Shown piece after piece: positions 37,001 to 48,600 of a stretch of 64,000 nt of DNA. The notes under the pieces are model-generated. The model was not told where the DNA came from and did not search any database. It saw only the letters and a program-made list of their open reading frames with translations. How positions within the stretch are numbered: position 1 is the first letter of the stretch; every line of letters starts with the position of its first letter. The DNA comes from Burhinus oedicnemus. Lineage: Eukaryota > Chordata > Aves > Charadriiformes > Burhinidae. The stretch spans positions 597,673 through 661,672 of the forward strand of contig VFFE01007635.1 of NCBI GenBank assembly GCA_008921705.1, in the 5' to 3' direction. Made by a program: the position numbers and the translations under genes.

Positions 37001-39577
37001 CTTTAAACCCTAATTACTTTTATTGTAACTTCTGCTGGAAACTTAGGTCTGCGTTGCAGGTGAGTATTCCAGCTATGCTAATTGCTGCTGCTGTTTGTTA
37101 TAGACCTTTTTTGTTCTCTTTTGTAAATCTGCGGAAGGTCTCGTCTTGTTTCAAAGTTAATCCAAAACTTTGAGACCTTGAATCTTGAAAAGCTCACAAA
37201 AAAATAAGCTAGGATTTCTTATAGCCACTGCACAGCGGATTTTTTTTTTTGCTTTAATAGACTGTTTTTTGGCAACCTATGTGTAGTTTAAATGTTTAGC
37301 ACTGTCAAGAGCACTAAAATGTCTAGTTCAGAAACCTGCTTTGAAAGACTTAGCTTTCACAGATTTACCGAGAAATACCCGGCATCTTTTCTTAGCCAGT
37401 GTGTGCAAGAGCTATTAGCGTTGTAGAGGAACTGAAACTAGGGCAGGATCATGTATGTTGACGTGCTCTGGATTTTATGTTGAGAGTAATTAGCAGCAGT
37501 GGAGAAAGTGTTCTGGGAACTGTGTATTCTACACTGTGCTTGAGAAATGGGAAAATTGCATTCTTTGCTTTTTTTAGAGATAGAGTTGTCCTCCCACTTC
37601 TGTGCGTTAGCTTAATGTAATATCTTTCTAAATAACTATTGAAAACCAGATGGGAGCAAGATTCAGTCTTTACCAGGCGTACCTTCATGCAAAATGATCT
37701 TGTTCATTTGGCTGGTTGAGGGTCTTGCTGCATACAGGCTTGTATTATCCTTGTTGCTGGGAAATTTTGTGTTCTGTTATCACTGTCACATTGACTTAGC
37801 CCTAAGTATTCACCTGGTTTTGAGGTAACTAAGTAGGAAGTGCTGAGAAGTGCCAAAAACTGCCTGAAAACAAAGAACAAAATTACTGCATAGTTCTGTT
37901 TCTGATTCCTACTAGCCTGTGCTCTACAAAGGGGAATAATTTTTAAGAGTTGGTCATTGTGATGGCAGTGCATCTCTTCCCTAGTAACCTCAAATCTTAA
38001 GCAGAAGAGATGGTAAGGTAACCTATGGAAGATTGCTTATCCTTGAGAACATAACTTGTTTTCATGGCCGCAAAGGAAGCAATGTGGTCATTTCAAAGAA
38101 GAACTAGTCAATATTGCAAGGACTTTGAGTAGCTTTTAGCACCTTCTTTGTAGATCGGGCCCAACTTAAGTGTATTAAAACCATCTCCTTGAAGGGGTTG
38201 ACTGCTTGCTCGGGATAAGAGGGCTGGTTACTGTGGGTGCTCTCAAAATCTACCATGGAGACTGAAAAACAATTCCAAAACAAGTAAGTGTGTGTGGGGG
38301 GGGTTAGTGAACTGGGTCATTTGTTTGAGATGGGCAGCAGCTTCAGTGAGCCATTGGTACCAAAGGAATAACCAAGTTGAAAATAGGTATGTTTTGGAAA
38401 ACCCAGGAAACATTAACATCAGATCTGTCATTTGAGTCTGATGAAGGGAAAAATTTACCTCTTAGATATTCTTCCCTGTGGCTCCCCACCCTGCCCCAAG
38501 ACTTACGTGTTTCACTTGCAATATGTAACTTTTTAATTATAACTAATTAATTAGTTAGCTAGTTACTTCAAATTTAAGAGAGGAGTTTATTTAGGAATGT
38601 ATGAGGAGTCCAGTGAATAAGAAGAGTATCGTAAATCCTCCCCTTCTTCCTTTCCAGTTGTGTGGGAGGGTTTTGATACACCATGAGAATTTCTATAACT
38701 ACTGACGAAATAAATAGCATTTCTGATGTCTTTGTGCAGTTTTCTGACTAGTGTTTTGCCTTATTTTGTATGAAGTTAAATACACCTTTTCAGACAAACT
38801 GAAGACCTTTCCTAGGCAAATGCAGCCAATATCTAGCTAAATTTTAGCTGCCATTTTAAATGTTTCACATGATGATGTTTCATCTGTTTGTCAGTAAGTT
38901 ACAGGAGTATTACAGGATTCCGCAGACATTTAGCTTTTCTGGAAATGGCACAATAATCGAATATGGCAAACTCATGTAATATTTACATGCATTTTACATG
39001 TAGGACAGCAGGCTGTGTATATAGGAGAAATAAACACTGCTAGTGAGTTGTTTCACTGTGTCATCTGTCTTCCTTAGCACACGGTAAAACATCATCACTG
39101 GCTGTTGTGTTCATTTGGGCCAAAACTGACTGCAAACTATGGATTTGATGTGAAAAACACCACTGGAAAAAATGCAGTCATGCTCAGGAGTGAAATGACC
39201 AGAACCTGGATCTCTGAACGATTCTTGTTGTCTCTTCTAATGTTCTAACACAAATGTAAAGGTACTTCCTTCAAAATTACGTGTTTCTCATAAACATGTC
39301 TTAAACCGCAGGCATGAACAGAATGATTCCAATGAGGGAACGCTCTAGAACAGAAGAGGATATACTGCGGGCGGCACTGAAATTTAATAGCAAGAAGACG
39401 GGAAGTAATCCAGCTTCAGCCTCTGACGATTCTAATGGATTGGAGTGGGAGAATGACTTTGTTAGTGCCGAAATGGATGATAACGGCAATTCAGAATATG
39501 CCGGATTTGTAAATCCTGTATTAGATTTGTCTGCATCGGATGTAAGGATATCTGATTCTGATCATCAAGACAGATAG
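21811..39577 (+). CDS. AP1AR: AP-1 complex-associated regulatory protein (gadkin/gamma-BAR), complete, 10 exons
   Basis: Adaptor that links AP-1-coated endosomal vesicles to kinesin-1 and restrains Arp2/3. Coding exons: 21811-21887, 26728-26776, 28377-28403, 29242-29267, 30140-30236, 30999-31097, 34320-34381, 35469-35542, 36461-36589, 39312-39577. All junctions are GT-AG and in phase; the total is 906 nt (301 aa; human 302). The N-terminus MGNCWAQWCCG carries the Gly2/Cys cluster expected for lipid anchoring. Residues about 61-140 are a charged helical segment (ALYAAQREAARAAK) likely to be coiled coil. The tail has two acidic tryptophan motifs, LEWEDEEG (about 207-214) and GLEWENDF, of the adaptor-binding type. 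I chose the ATG at 21811 because it alone gives the conserved MGNC start; the ATG at 21806 is out of frame. Confidence 0.98.
22116..22247 (+). repeat. G-rich minisatellite, ~27-bp unit
   Basis: About four to five imperfect copies of a unit built on GGGTCGTGGGGGG followed by CTGAGGCGAGGC. It lies in AP1AR intron 1 at the downstream edge of the CpG island. Repeated G-runs make it a candidate for G-quadruplex formation. Confidence 0.85.
31578..31637 (+). mobile_element. CR1 LINE terminal fragment
   Basis: Only the extreme 3' end remains: GATGACCTCCTGAGGTCCC, CTTCCAACCTGAATTGTTCTG and a degraded tail. It lies in AP1AR intron 6. Confidence 0.75.
33977..34016. repeat. Forty-base poly-T tract
   Basis: An uninterrupted run of 40 T, preceded by C and five more T, in AP1AR intron 6 about 300 bp before the exon 7 acceptor. 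It could be an expanded homopolymer or the poly-A tail of a retroposed minus-strand insert. I recognised no gene body next to it. Confidence 0.9.
35638..35695. repeat. AT-rich TA/CA microsatellite
   Basis: Interrupted TA and CA dinucleotide runs just downstream of AP1AR exon 8. Confidence 0.85.
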
Positions 39578-41090
39578 TGAAACTGCGTGGCCCTTGTTTA
39601 TGACCAAATGTTGACAAGTGAAATAGAATGTACAAAAGCAATTTGCTCTTTTATAACATGGTTCCCTTTTTCTTATAAATTGATCAGCAAGGAATGGGAA
39701 TGACTTGCTATCTGAATTGATTCAGAATTAAGTGCAATTTTATCATCTACCTTCTAAACTTTTATGAAAACTGGGATGATTCTATTGTGTATATTTCTGG
39801 ATATCTGGATTTAATATAATATTACCTGCACTAATTTAAGCTTCATAGCTTGCATATCTATATTTTAACTAGCCTTTTTTTTCTGGATGATGTTTCTACT
39901 GATTTTGTTTTTATAAATCATCATTGGCCTAACATTTATCTCGGAAACAGTCTTAAATAATTTATCTAATACTTGAATATAGAAAAATAATTTAAAAAAA
40001 AAAAAATTATTTCCAATATGTGCTTTTGACTTGTTCTTTAGCTATTTAGAGGGTGTATTTAGCCAGCTGCAACACAAATACCACACATGGTAAATTGCGT
40101 TTTTTGCCGGTCTAGCTTATCATTTTCCTAGCCTTGTGTTGTCCTCTTTCCATTTATTTTATTTTTTTATTACTTTATGCTAAGCACAGTTAACCTCAAT
40201 AAACATAGTATAAATCATCAGGTTAGGTAAGATATTGTCTTGTATAATATGCCAGACTTGGTGTGTGCTAGGTAGAAAAACAACTATAAAAATTCTTTAT
40301 GCGTCAAACTGGAAATGTTAACCAGTCTCTAGTGGACAACTGGGAGGACCAAAGTCTTGATTTCCCCGCCCCCCAGAACAGACCAACATCTGTTACTACA
40401 TGGGCCTTAAAATTCTTTAGTTGTGGAAAACCTGTAATTCAGCTCAACTGGAACAATTATTGAGAAGCAGCATTCTCTGAACAAACTGGGGGAGGGATGA
40501 TTGCTCTGCTGATGGGGTGGGAAGAACAAGAACCTAAAGACTGAATTCCTATACCTGCATTTTAAAAAGAAAAAAAAAAAAAGAAGTTCAAGTTACCAAA
40601 CAGTGTGTTTAAGTGCTCTAGCTTTCCTGTGCCTCTGAACTGGATGGTTAATACTGCTAATATGGACTGAAATTCAAGGAGGTGTTCAGTTACTGCAAAT
40701 CTGGTGTAATGTATTGTGTAGTCTCCCCCGATCTTTAATGTAAGTTCTACTTTCTAAAAAAAGAAAAAGCTCACTGAAGAGAACATGCAAAACACTTGTA
40801 GAGCTCAAGCTTTCCCCAAAGTTTCAGTAAAGCCATTTTACTCTACTGTTCTTTTGTGTAGCTGTCTTGTTTTTCCCTGAAAAAAGGGGGACCGGGTGTA
40901 ACTTCACCGTTGTGGAACAAAAGCGACATGCTGCGTTACGTAGCAAATCTGCATCCTCAGAAGAACTGAATTGGCCGGTGAAAGCCGTGTCGCTGTTTTA
41001 GATCATCTAAGCCTATATCTAATAGTAGGGTCACTGCAGTGTGGTCCTCTTTGTGATAACTTGAATAAAAATTCTGCCCACTTGGATTAA
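39578..41090 (+). other. AP1AR: AP1AR 3' UTR with two poly(A) signals
   Basis: Sequence after the AP1AR stop codon. AATAAA occurs at 40198-40203 and at 41064-41069, so 3' UTRs of about 0.65 and 1.5 kb are plausible. The stretch is AT-rich and lacks coding exons. Confidence 0.65.
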
Positions 41091-44000
41091 ATATGTACAA
41101 ATCTCAACGCTAATGAACAGATAAATCTTGTTGATAACATTCCATTTCTTGATTTAAATTGTAGCTATGTCATTGAAAATATTTAAATGTAATTATCTAC
41201 ATTTGCAATGCCTGTAATAAGCTTTAAAAATTTGTACACATCAAATGTATATTTTTGGTTTGGCATAAGCTACTACTGTGTACCGTCTCCTGAATGTTTA
41301 TTTGTATAATATATTCCTATGGAAATGAAGGTAACTTTCTCAACATGTAAATAACACATTTTTTTACCTGCTGAAACTCTTAACTTACCCTGCAGTGGTC
41401 ACTACCGTTCCTGACCAGTGAACAGGAGGTTAACTTGTCCTGACCGTGCTTTGAGGAGGCAAACTGGCTGATAGTCCTGCTTGGGGAAAGAACAAGCACT
41501 TAGGAAAAAGGAAGCTGACTCCAGGTGAAGGCTTTTACTGTGATGGGCAGGTTCTGCTGCTGTGGTTAATGGCTTTCTGTTTTTCAGAGTTCAGCGCACC
41601 ACACTCAGAGACTTTAGAAATTATGGTCAATATTGGTGGAAATTTAAGAAATTGAGAGATTATATAAACAGCTCATGTGAAGCAATTCAACGGTACTGTA
41701 AAACGCCTATCTGTACAAATTTATAAGTCATTAAAATTTTCAGTCTTACGTTTGGCAATCTGTTGCTGTTTTGGGGCTGCCATGTCATTCATAGCAAAAG
41801 CAGTGTGTGAAGATGAATTGTTAAAACGTTACCCCAAATTACCTATGCATCAACTATCTGAGGAGGGTTTTAATAAATAATTATCTGTGTTGCTAACTAC
41901 CAAATTCCACAGCATCTCGTCTTGAGACCTGTTGTTTTGGAAGCTCTAACAAGCTGTAGTAGCGGAGGACTTGAGGAACTCGGAGCGTGAAACCCTTCTT
42001 CTACCAGAAAGGAGCAGCGGTACCCTCATACTTCCAAGGTAAGATAACCCTCCTTCTGTAATGCAGGCAGCACGTCTGCCTGAGCTCGTGCACCATTGGA
42101 GTTGACTTAACCAATTGTGCCTGTATGTAGGAAATACAGTATTTTTAATAGGAACCTGTTATTTTTAAGTCCAGGCAAGTGTTTTACTAAGATGTTCATC
42201 TACCGGTTATACATACGTTTCTATGCTAAAGTTGAGCCGTTGTTTAATATAAAATCACTTGACGTGAATATTTGGGCAGTCTGTTCAGAGTTACCTGGTT
42301 AAGCATAAAATTGGTGTTTTAGCGTTATCTTTTAGTATTCCATGATCGTGAATGTTAGGACGGCTGAGCCAAGCAAAAACTTAGAAAAAAATGTTAGCTG
42401 TCTTTGTGTGTGTAGTGTTTCTCACAGTTAAGTTAGCAGCGTAGCACTAATGGCAGCCTCGGGGTGGGGGGAGGCAGAAGTGGAATCTGTTTATGGTGAA
42501 CAAAGTATGTTCTGGTATGCTTGTCCTGAAACAACCCTTCTTCTGCAGGCAAACTTAGCTTCTGCTGGTCAAATCAACACAGTGATAGGATCCTCCTATG
42601 AGAGGATTCGTTTTTTAATGTGTCTTTTGGGGTTGATTCTTACCGCAGGTAAATAGAGTTGTAGAAATGATTAGTGTCTGGAAACCATTAAATTGCTGGG
42701 TGTTTTTTTTTCCGTTCCCAAGGTTTTCTCCTGGTTCCTGCAGATGTGCCCGAGGAACGCTCTGCTCAAGATCTGTGGATATCTGTAAAGCCCCTCTGTG
42801 CGGAGTGAATACAAAATCTACTGAGACGCAGCACTCTGAACTCTGCAGACCAGACAGAAGACTTTCCTCAGGTAAGTAGTGTTTTTAGACGCTTCTGTTT
42901 ACATATCACATTAGAAAATTTGAGATTGGAGTTGTCACTTTTTCTTTAGATCATAGCCCAGAAAGTGTAAACAATTAATGTGATCAGTGCTGTAGGTTAA
43001 TGTTCTACACGATGGGGCCAGTGAATAGAAATTGGATGACAATGTTTAGTGGTAGTATTAGCAACCTGGTTTTTAAGCCCAAAGCAGTACAAAACAAGAA
43101 CCTGCATGTTATCTGTAATAATTTAAGAGCACTAATACCAAGAGAGCTGTTTACTGGGAATGTGAAACTAATGCTCTCTCCTCCCTCCCACATGAGCCAA
43201 ATCAGTTACTGTAAGAAATCCCCTGTGTTTCATATGAGAGGCTGATTTAATGTAAAAGCTTTTATATGTTAAGAGCTTGTTTCAGATTGTATTTGCATCT
43301 TGCTCTCTTTTTCTAGACAGCTTGCATTTGCAGGTATTGACCGCTCCGTCTAATTAAAGAGTAGGAATGCTCAGGTCAACAGCATATAAAAGCTGAGCAG
43401 CCAACAACTACTGGAAACCTGCAAGCAGTAGCACCGTGTCTGGTGACACAGTGATACCTGCTCAGGTTTGTTTTGTTAAGCTGAGGGGCTGGGTGTGTGA
43501 CACAGGCTGACTTGAACATGTAAGCCAAAGACTGTGAAAGTTAAGTAACTACCAGAGCCTAGTTCAAAGAGTAGAAAGCATGGGAACAAGTAATTTTTTT
43601 TGGCAAGCATGAGATGAACAGACAAATGAAATCCTCCATAAGCCTGTGTTTGAGTTTCATTGCCTCTCCTGTGACTTTCACTGTGGTTGTTTGCCTTAAT
43701 CTCAGGTTACATTGTGTAATTACTCCCTGTAGTTATAATTCTGGTTTTCTTGTAATGATTAACGCTGAAATCCATCCTAATGTTTAGGGATGGTAAGATG
43801 GGTAACTCTTAGGTATGCTCTGTTCTGATTCTTGCCAGCGTGTCTTTCAAGCAAACTAAAATACTTGACAAAAAACAAGTGCCAATGAAAAGCTGAGCCC
43901 CTAGCAAAGAAAAACTTAAATAAAACAAGCTGAGGAATACTTAAAACAAAATTGTAAGAGAGCTTGGGTGGGAGGTGGAGGTAGAAAACTTGCTGAAAGT

Positions 44001-44150
44001 ATTTTAGTCAACTTTTAACCATGGAGCAATGTCACTTTTAGAAAGCGCAGAATACTGCCAGTGAAAATTTCTTATCTGGGTTGTCCTGGAAATTAGTGCT
44101 TTTAGATTGTAGTTGTAGAAGACACCAAGTCCTTGCTAGGCAACCGGATG
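41090..44150. other. Spacer between convergent AP1AR and TIFA 3' ends
   Basis: No recognised protein is encoded here. Two segments have splice-site-like borders on the plus strand (41588-42038 and 42744-42871) without a convincing reading frame. A further AATAAA is at 41872-41877. Confidence 0.5.
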
Positions 44151-44835
44151 CTTTTATTACAAAATTCATCTGGATTTTTACATACTGTGATCATTGATGC
44201 TGCATGTTTATTTACATTCAGAAGCAGAAGTAGTTAACTTGCAAAAAATGTATATTTTAATTAATTTTCAAAATAGAAGAAAAATCTCGCTGCAAAGTTA
44301 ATAAAAACATTAACTTTAAAGGACTATGCTGACGAAGTGTTCCTAAGCTGCAAAATCCGGGGAGTTACAACCTAGGCTTGAAAATACTGTTTAGGATGTC
44401 ACGTCAAAAGCAAAGCACAAAGTATAACAAATGCAGTGAGACATTACGTCCCTACTTAGCTAACCAATGCTGGGGCTAAAACACTGTTCCGCATGCTCTC
44501 TAGTAATGCCTGTTAAACATACTGTCAAGGCATGCGGTTGCAGTTCTTGAATGGAACCTGCAGCAATGGATTTGAGCGGCCCTCTGTGTCTCCCCCCACG
44601 GTCCTGTGGCAAACAGCGGTGATCAGAGAGCACGTGCGCCCTGGTGAAGACAGTGGCAGGAACCTGTTTCTGTCGCGCAAAGTATGGTCTGGTATACGTA
44701 TGTTGAAAACAAGTAAGAAGACTGACGTGCAGCAGTGAGAACCATCACGAACGGTGGACTGAGATGACATCCTTCTATTTGGGAAGTTGTGCAGGTTTCA
44801 GATGATCAAAATCTCATCCAGCCTCCTCCTCCCCG
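44150..44835 (-). other. TIFA: TIFA 3' UTR
   Basis: Lies downstream of the TIFA stop on the minus strand. Two minus-strand AATAAA signals (TTTATT on plus) occur at 44207-44212 and 44153-44158, giving an expected 3' UTR of about 0.65 kb. No coding exon is seen. Confidence 0.55.
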
Positions 44836-45399
44836 CTAGCATGACTCGTTTTCATCAATCTCCATGGGGCTTTTGCCTTGGCAAGGAAACAAGGAAGAAG
44901 AAATGCCATTCTCCGGTACAGGCTGCAATGATGGCAGGCATCTTTCCTGTAAGATTGGCACTTCAGCCAAGTGTAAGTGAGTCTCAAAATAATCCAAAGA
45001 CTCCCCTTCTTCAATCTCTGCTAAAATCTGGTAGTCCCCAAAACAAATGATGCACTTCCATGGCAGGTCAGTTTTGTTTAAGTAACCCAGTTCTGTTTGG
45101 TCCACGATCAGTTTTGTTTTCTTGCTCAGGTTCTTGATCTCAAAACAAAATTCAGAGCTGTTCAGTTTTCTGTAAAACTGCAATGAAAATTGAATCCGAG
45201 AAACACGAGTATCCATTAAGTTATAGCGGCAGACATTAGAATCGCGGCCAAACTTGGGCATTTCATCTGCCCTGACCTGTTCTCGCTTACAGAAATTCAA
45301 GCAACGAAACATCATCTTGTCTTCTTGGCAAGGATGGTAAAAGGTCATGTGGAGACACGTTACTGTTTCTTCAGTTCCAGCTTCTTCAAAAGAGCTCAT
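44836..45399 (-). CDS. TIFA: TRAF-interacting protein with forkhead-associated domain
   Basis: Cytosolic adaptor of the ADP-heptose/ALPK1 pathway. It is an uninterrupted 187-aa frame, close to the 184 aa of human TIFA, with all coding sequence in one exon. Thr9 in EEAGTEETVT is the site ALPK1 phosphorylates. The FHA domain spans about 45-105, with the phosphothreonine-binding GRDS (51-54), RVSR (65-68) and KNLSKK (89-94) loops. The C-terminal PMEIDE (178-183) fits the TRAF6-binding PxExx-acidic pattern, with Glu180 as key residue. Upstream, TTTCTTGTAG forms an acceptor at 45420-45421, so the start codon lies 20 nt into a spliced exon and at least one non-coding exon must lie further right. 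All known functional residues are kept. The next gene to the right, ALPK1, is its direct upstream kinase. Confidence 0.98.
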   Translation of the reverse strand: MSSFEEAGTEETVTCLHMTFYHPCQEDKMMFRCLNFCKREQVRADEMPKFGRDSNVCRYNLMDTRVSRIQFSLQFYRKLNSSEFCFEIKNLSKKTKLIVDQTELGYLNKTDLPWKCIICFGDYQILAEIEEGESLDYFETHLHLAEVPILQERCLPSLQPVPENGISSSLFPCQGKSPMEIDENESC

Positions 45400-45941
45400 G
45401 ATGAAATGGGTCCTCAGAACTACAAGAAAGAAGTAAAATCACAGCATGAAATCACTATAGTACCAAAAAAAAAAAAAATTGGCTTTAAAAATGTGGCATC
45501 AAAACACTTCATATACTATTATATAGTGACTGTATATAATTTATAGCAAGTTGGCTGACAGTAAACGTAACAAAACCACTGGGACAAACAAGTGGGAGTT
45601 GAGTCTACCCAGTACATGGCAACCATCGTTTCCCACCACTTTGTCAAAGACTCGTTGGGTGACCCCAGCAAAGTGAAGATTGGGCTGAACTCTTCTCAGC
45701 TGTCAGTCTCGCCTCTGCTGCGATGGCTGCCTAGCACTTGAGAACTCTGCAAAACACCCACAACTGTAAATTGCCACCAACTAGGTCTTCATGAGGATCC
45801 CACAGGTAGATTTATCTTTGGAAGAAGTGTGTCTCTTGGCAGTGACAGTAAGGTTTACTTTACGGACTTAAAATGGAGCATGAAGTAGTACTGTCTGGGC
45901 CTGCGTGCTCTGTTTTACAGTGTGGTCCTTTGGCTAGAAGG

Positions 45942-46175
45942 TAGAATGATAGAATGGTTTAGGTTGGAAGGGACCTTAAAGATCATCCAGTTCCAACCCC
46001 CCTGCCATGGGCAGGGACACCTCCCACTATACCAGGTTGCTCCAAGCCCCGTCCAACCTGGCCTTGAACACCTCCAGGGATGGGGCAGCCACAGCTTCTC
46101 TGGGCAACATGGGCCAGTGTCTCACCACCCTCACAGTCAAGAATGTCTTCCTAACATCTGACCTAAATCTGCCCT
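45942..46175 (-). mobile_element. CR1 LINE 3' fragment
   Basis: Inverted CR1 3' end: AGAATGGTTTAGGTTGGAAG, CATCCAGTTCCAACCCCCCT, then the complement of the GCCCAGAGAAGCTGTGG block. It is closely related to the copy at 20650-21160 but in the opposite orientation and shorter. It lies upstream of the TIFA coding exon, probably in its 5' intron. Confidence 0.93.
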
Positions 46176-46179
46176 ATCA

Positions 46180-48320
46180 GACACACCACTTTTACAAACG
46201 CAGTCTGACTGTAGGCAGTAATATTTTAAATGTGTATAAAGCACTCTTTGGCTCTTTATTCAGAATTTACCTCTTGTACGAAGTGTTTAGAAGCGGCTGA
46301 TGTGACGGTATATAAAAGGAATGCAAAAGCTGGAATATCAGCAAGACCTAAAGGAAGAATTGTCCCCAACTCTAGGTATTTCCCTGTTGCCTATAGGAAA
46401 AATCCCAGCTGTCTGCTGCAGAAGTACTTAACTAGGCACTAGAAATTTGTTTTAACTTTTTTGGGGTTTGGTTTTTGGTACTTCTTGAAGCTTCTCACAT
46501 GCAGCACAGAGACGCTTGCTTATGAACTAAATTCTGTTCCAAAGTCTGAGCGGCTGCGATGCATCCAAATAAAATCTGAGGCGCCTCAGGAGACACTGTG
46601 ATCTGGTCCTTTATATGTGCAAAGCCAGCGTTTTTCTGCACTGAAACTTAGTCTGAAGAAAGAAAAGTCCAGGTACTTAAAGCAGGAACCAGAGAATGAG
46701 CTCTCAGTAAGTCACCAGAGAAACCTGTGAGCAGCCATTTACCTGGAATCACACAGTGCGGATGTTTGTCATGTTTTTCTTTCTGGACTGCAATAAGTTC
46801 CCGACATGTCACACGCGGATTCTGAGCTTTCTCACCAGCTCTACTCAGTGAATGACGCTGAAAAGCAGCTTGCAATTTACTCTGGTTTTTATTATGGGTT
46901 GGTGAATCATCACCACAGTTAAGTATTCTCACTTGTGTTCTTTTAAGGCTAAATTACACCACTGTACGTGAAATCCAAGCACAGTGAACGGTAGTGTATC
47001 ACTGCGTTACTTTCTGTGTGAAGCCTCAAAATTGCTTCCTTCTTACACCTTCCTTCTTATACCTTATACTTAATTCAGCAGCAGTTCTGACATGGTACTT
47101 TAGCAACCTGAGCTTGCCTACTGAAGTAGGCTACAACAGTGCTTCTACCAAGCTCATGTCATTAGAGAAATAGTGAATTTCAAGTAGCTCTCGCATCTTG
47201 CTTGAAAACAAACTAGGAACTATCATCTGTGCTTTTAACAGAAATCCAGAGAGACGCCCTGATGGCAGGTTGTTCCTTGCCATCTGCACGACAGGCTGCA
47301 GCGGCATCAGTATCCATCCCTCCTCCTCCTAGTATTCCTCAACTCTGGGGAGCTGGAAGCGGCTCTGTGAGCCGAAGGATGGCCGGTCTCTGCGCTCAGC
47401 TCTGCCCTTGGCTGGTGCGCACCATTAAGAGGATGCGAGATGTTCTTTGAGGTTAGCTTTGGTTAAAGGGGAAAACCAAGTCACTTCACTGAGCTTGCAG
47501 ATGGGTCTGCAGAGAGTTTCCCGTCTCGAGAATTGGGCTGAATTTGATACCAACTGAAAAGCATCTTCTGCTTCTCTCAGTAGCTTCCTGAATTGGTTTC
47601 TGAAATGCATCAGGACTGGGCAAAACGCAGGAATATAAAGAAATATATTTGGGGAAATCTGCAGTGCATACAACTGTGTATCAGATCAATGCAGAATGTT
47701 GGCTTTATTCATGTTTATGAATTGTACAAATGGCTACATGTGTTAATTAGGGAAGGGGAAGAAGGGCCACCGCTTGCTTCAGCAGCTCCCACACACCCTG
47801 CTGTCTACTCGTGGTCTGCTGGTGTGCTACCTCTGGTGTCCCCGGCTCACTTGCCCTGTCCTGCCTTGAGGGTTTTTTGAAGCTGGACTGGACATACTTT
47901 CACGTAAATACTGATGGAGTTTCTATTTACTGGATGGTTTTGGACAGGGGACAGACTTTGGAGAACTCCAACTGGAGAAGGAAACTTTCTACAGTTACCT
48001 CCAGACTTCTCCTGCAGCTCAACGGTAGCCATTGCACTGCCGTTCTGTATCGTAATTTGAGTCAAACAAATCCTGATCTTACCTCTTTCCCTTCTCCCAA
48101 CATTGTCGTTATCCCTGTTTTTAGACACAGGGGAAGGACACAGAGCATTAGGAACAAGGATGCCTGACCCGAGAACCGTAGGGCTCCCGCTGGAGCCGTG
48201 AACAAGGTATTCAAGAGCCGTAACGCTCTGCCTACAACTTACTGCTCAGGGAGCTCTGCCAATTTGCTTTTGCGAATCAAAACCTAAGCATTGTGTTATT
48301 TAACTATTATTTTAAACGAC
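46180..48320. other. TIFA upstream region (probable 5' intron)
   Basis: No recognised coding exon on either strand and no clear mobile element. Frames of up to about 118 codons occur but show no family resemblance. Confidence 0.5.
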
Positions 48321-48329
48321 CCTGAACTT

Positions 48330-48600
48330 TGAGGTGGTGCAGAACGTGCTGTCCAAGCACCTTACGCAAGGACGGCTCTCCTTGTTACCTCCCCCAAACG
48401 CCATGCTGCGGTCCTCCGGGTGTAATTCACCCTCGGCAGACCACAACCCCGCCGCCTTTCAAACTCCCCTCGGCCCCGGGCAGGTCTGTCCGTCCATCCC
48501 GCCTCCCCTGTCCGTCCCTACCCGAGGCCCCGCTGTGTTGTGTACCCCCCCCCTCCCCTCCNNNNNNNNNNNNNNNNNNNNGAGTAAGGGAGGTTCAGTG
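48330..48600. promoter_or_regulatory. Probable bidirectional TIFA/ALPK1 promoter, CpG-rich
   Basis: A local rise in CpG and C content (about 48370-48561) stands out from AT-rich surroundings and is cut by the assembly gap. It lies between TIFA (minus) and ALPK1 (plus). TIFA's coding exon needs an upstream non-coding exon, and the head-to-head order matches human. Shared use by both genes is inferred; no start site can be read. Confidence 0.5.
48562..48581. other. Assembly gap (20 N)
   Basis: Twenty N placed directly after a run of C and CCTCC. The round number suggests a placeholder of unknown true length in GC-rich sequence. Confidence 0.99.

Noticed and set aside
42450..42656. 68-codon frame with a hydrophobic end, between AP1AR and TIFA
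   Set aside because: The hydrophobic run is short, no homology is recognised and there is no clear splice structure.
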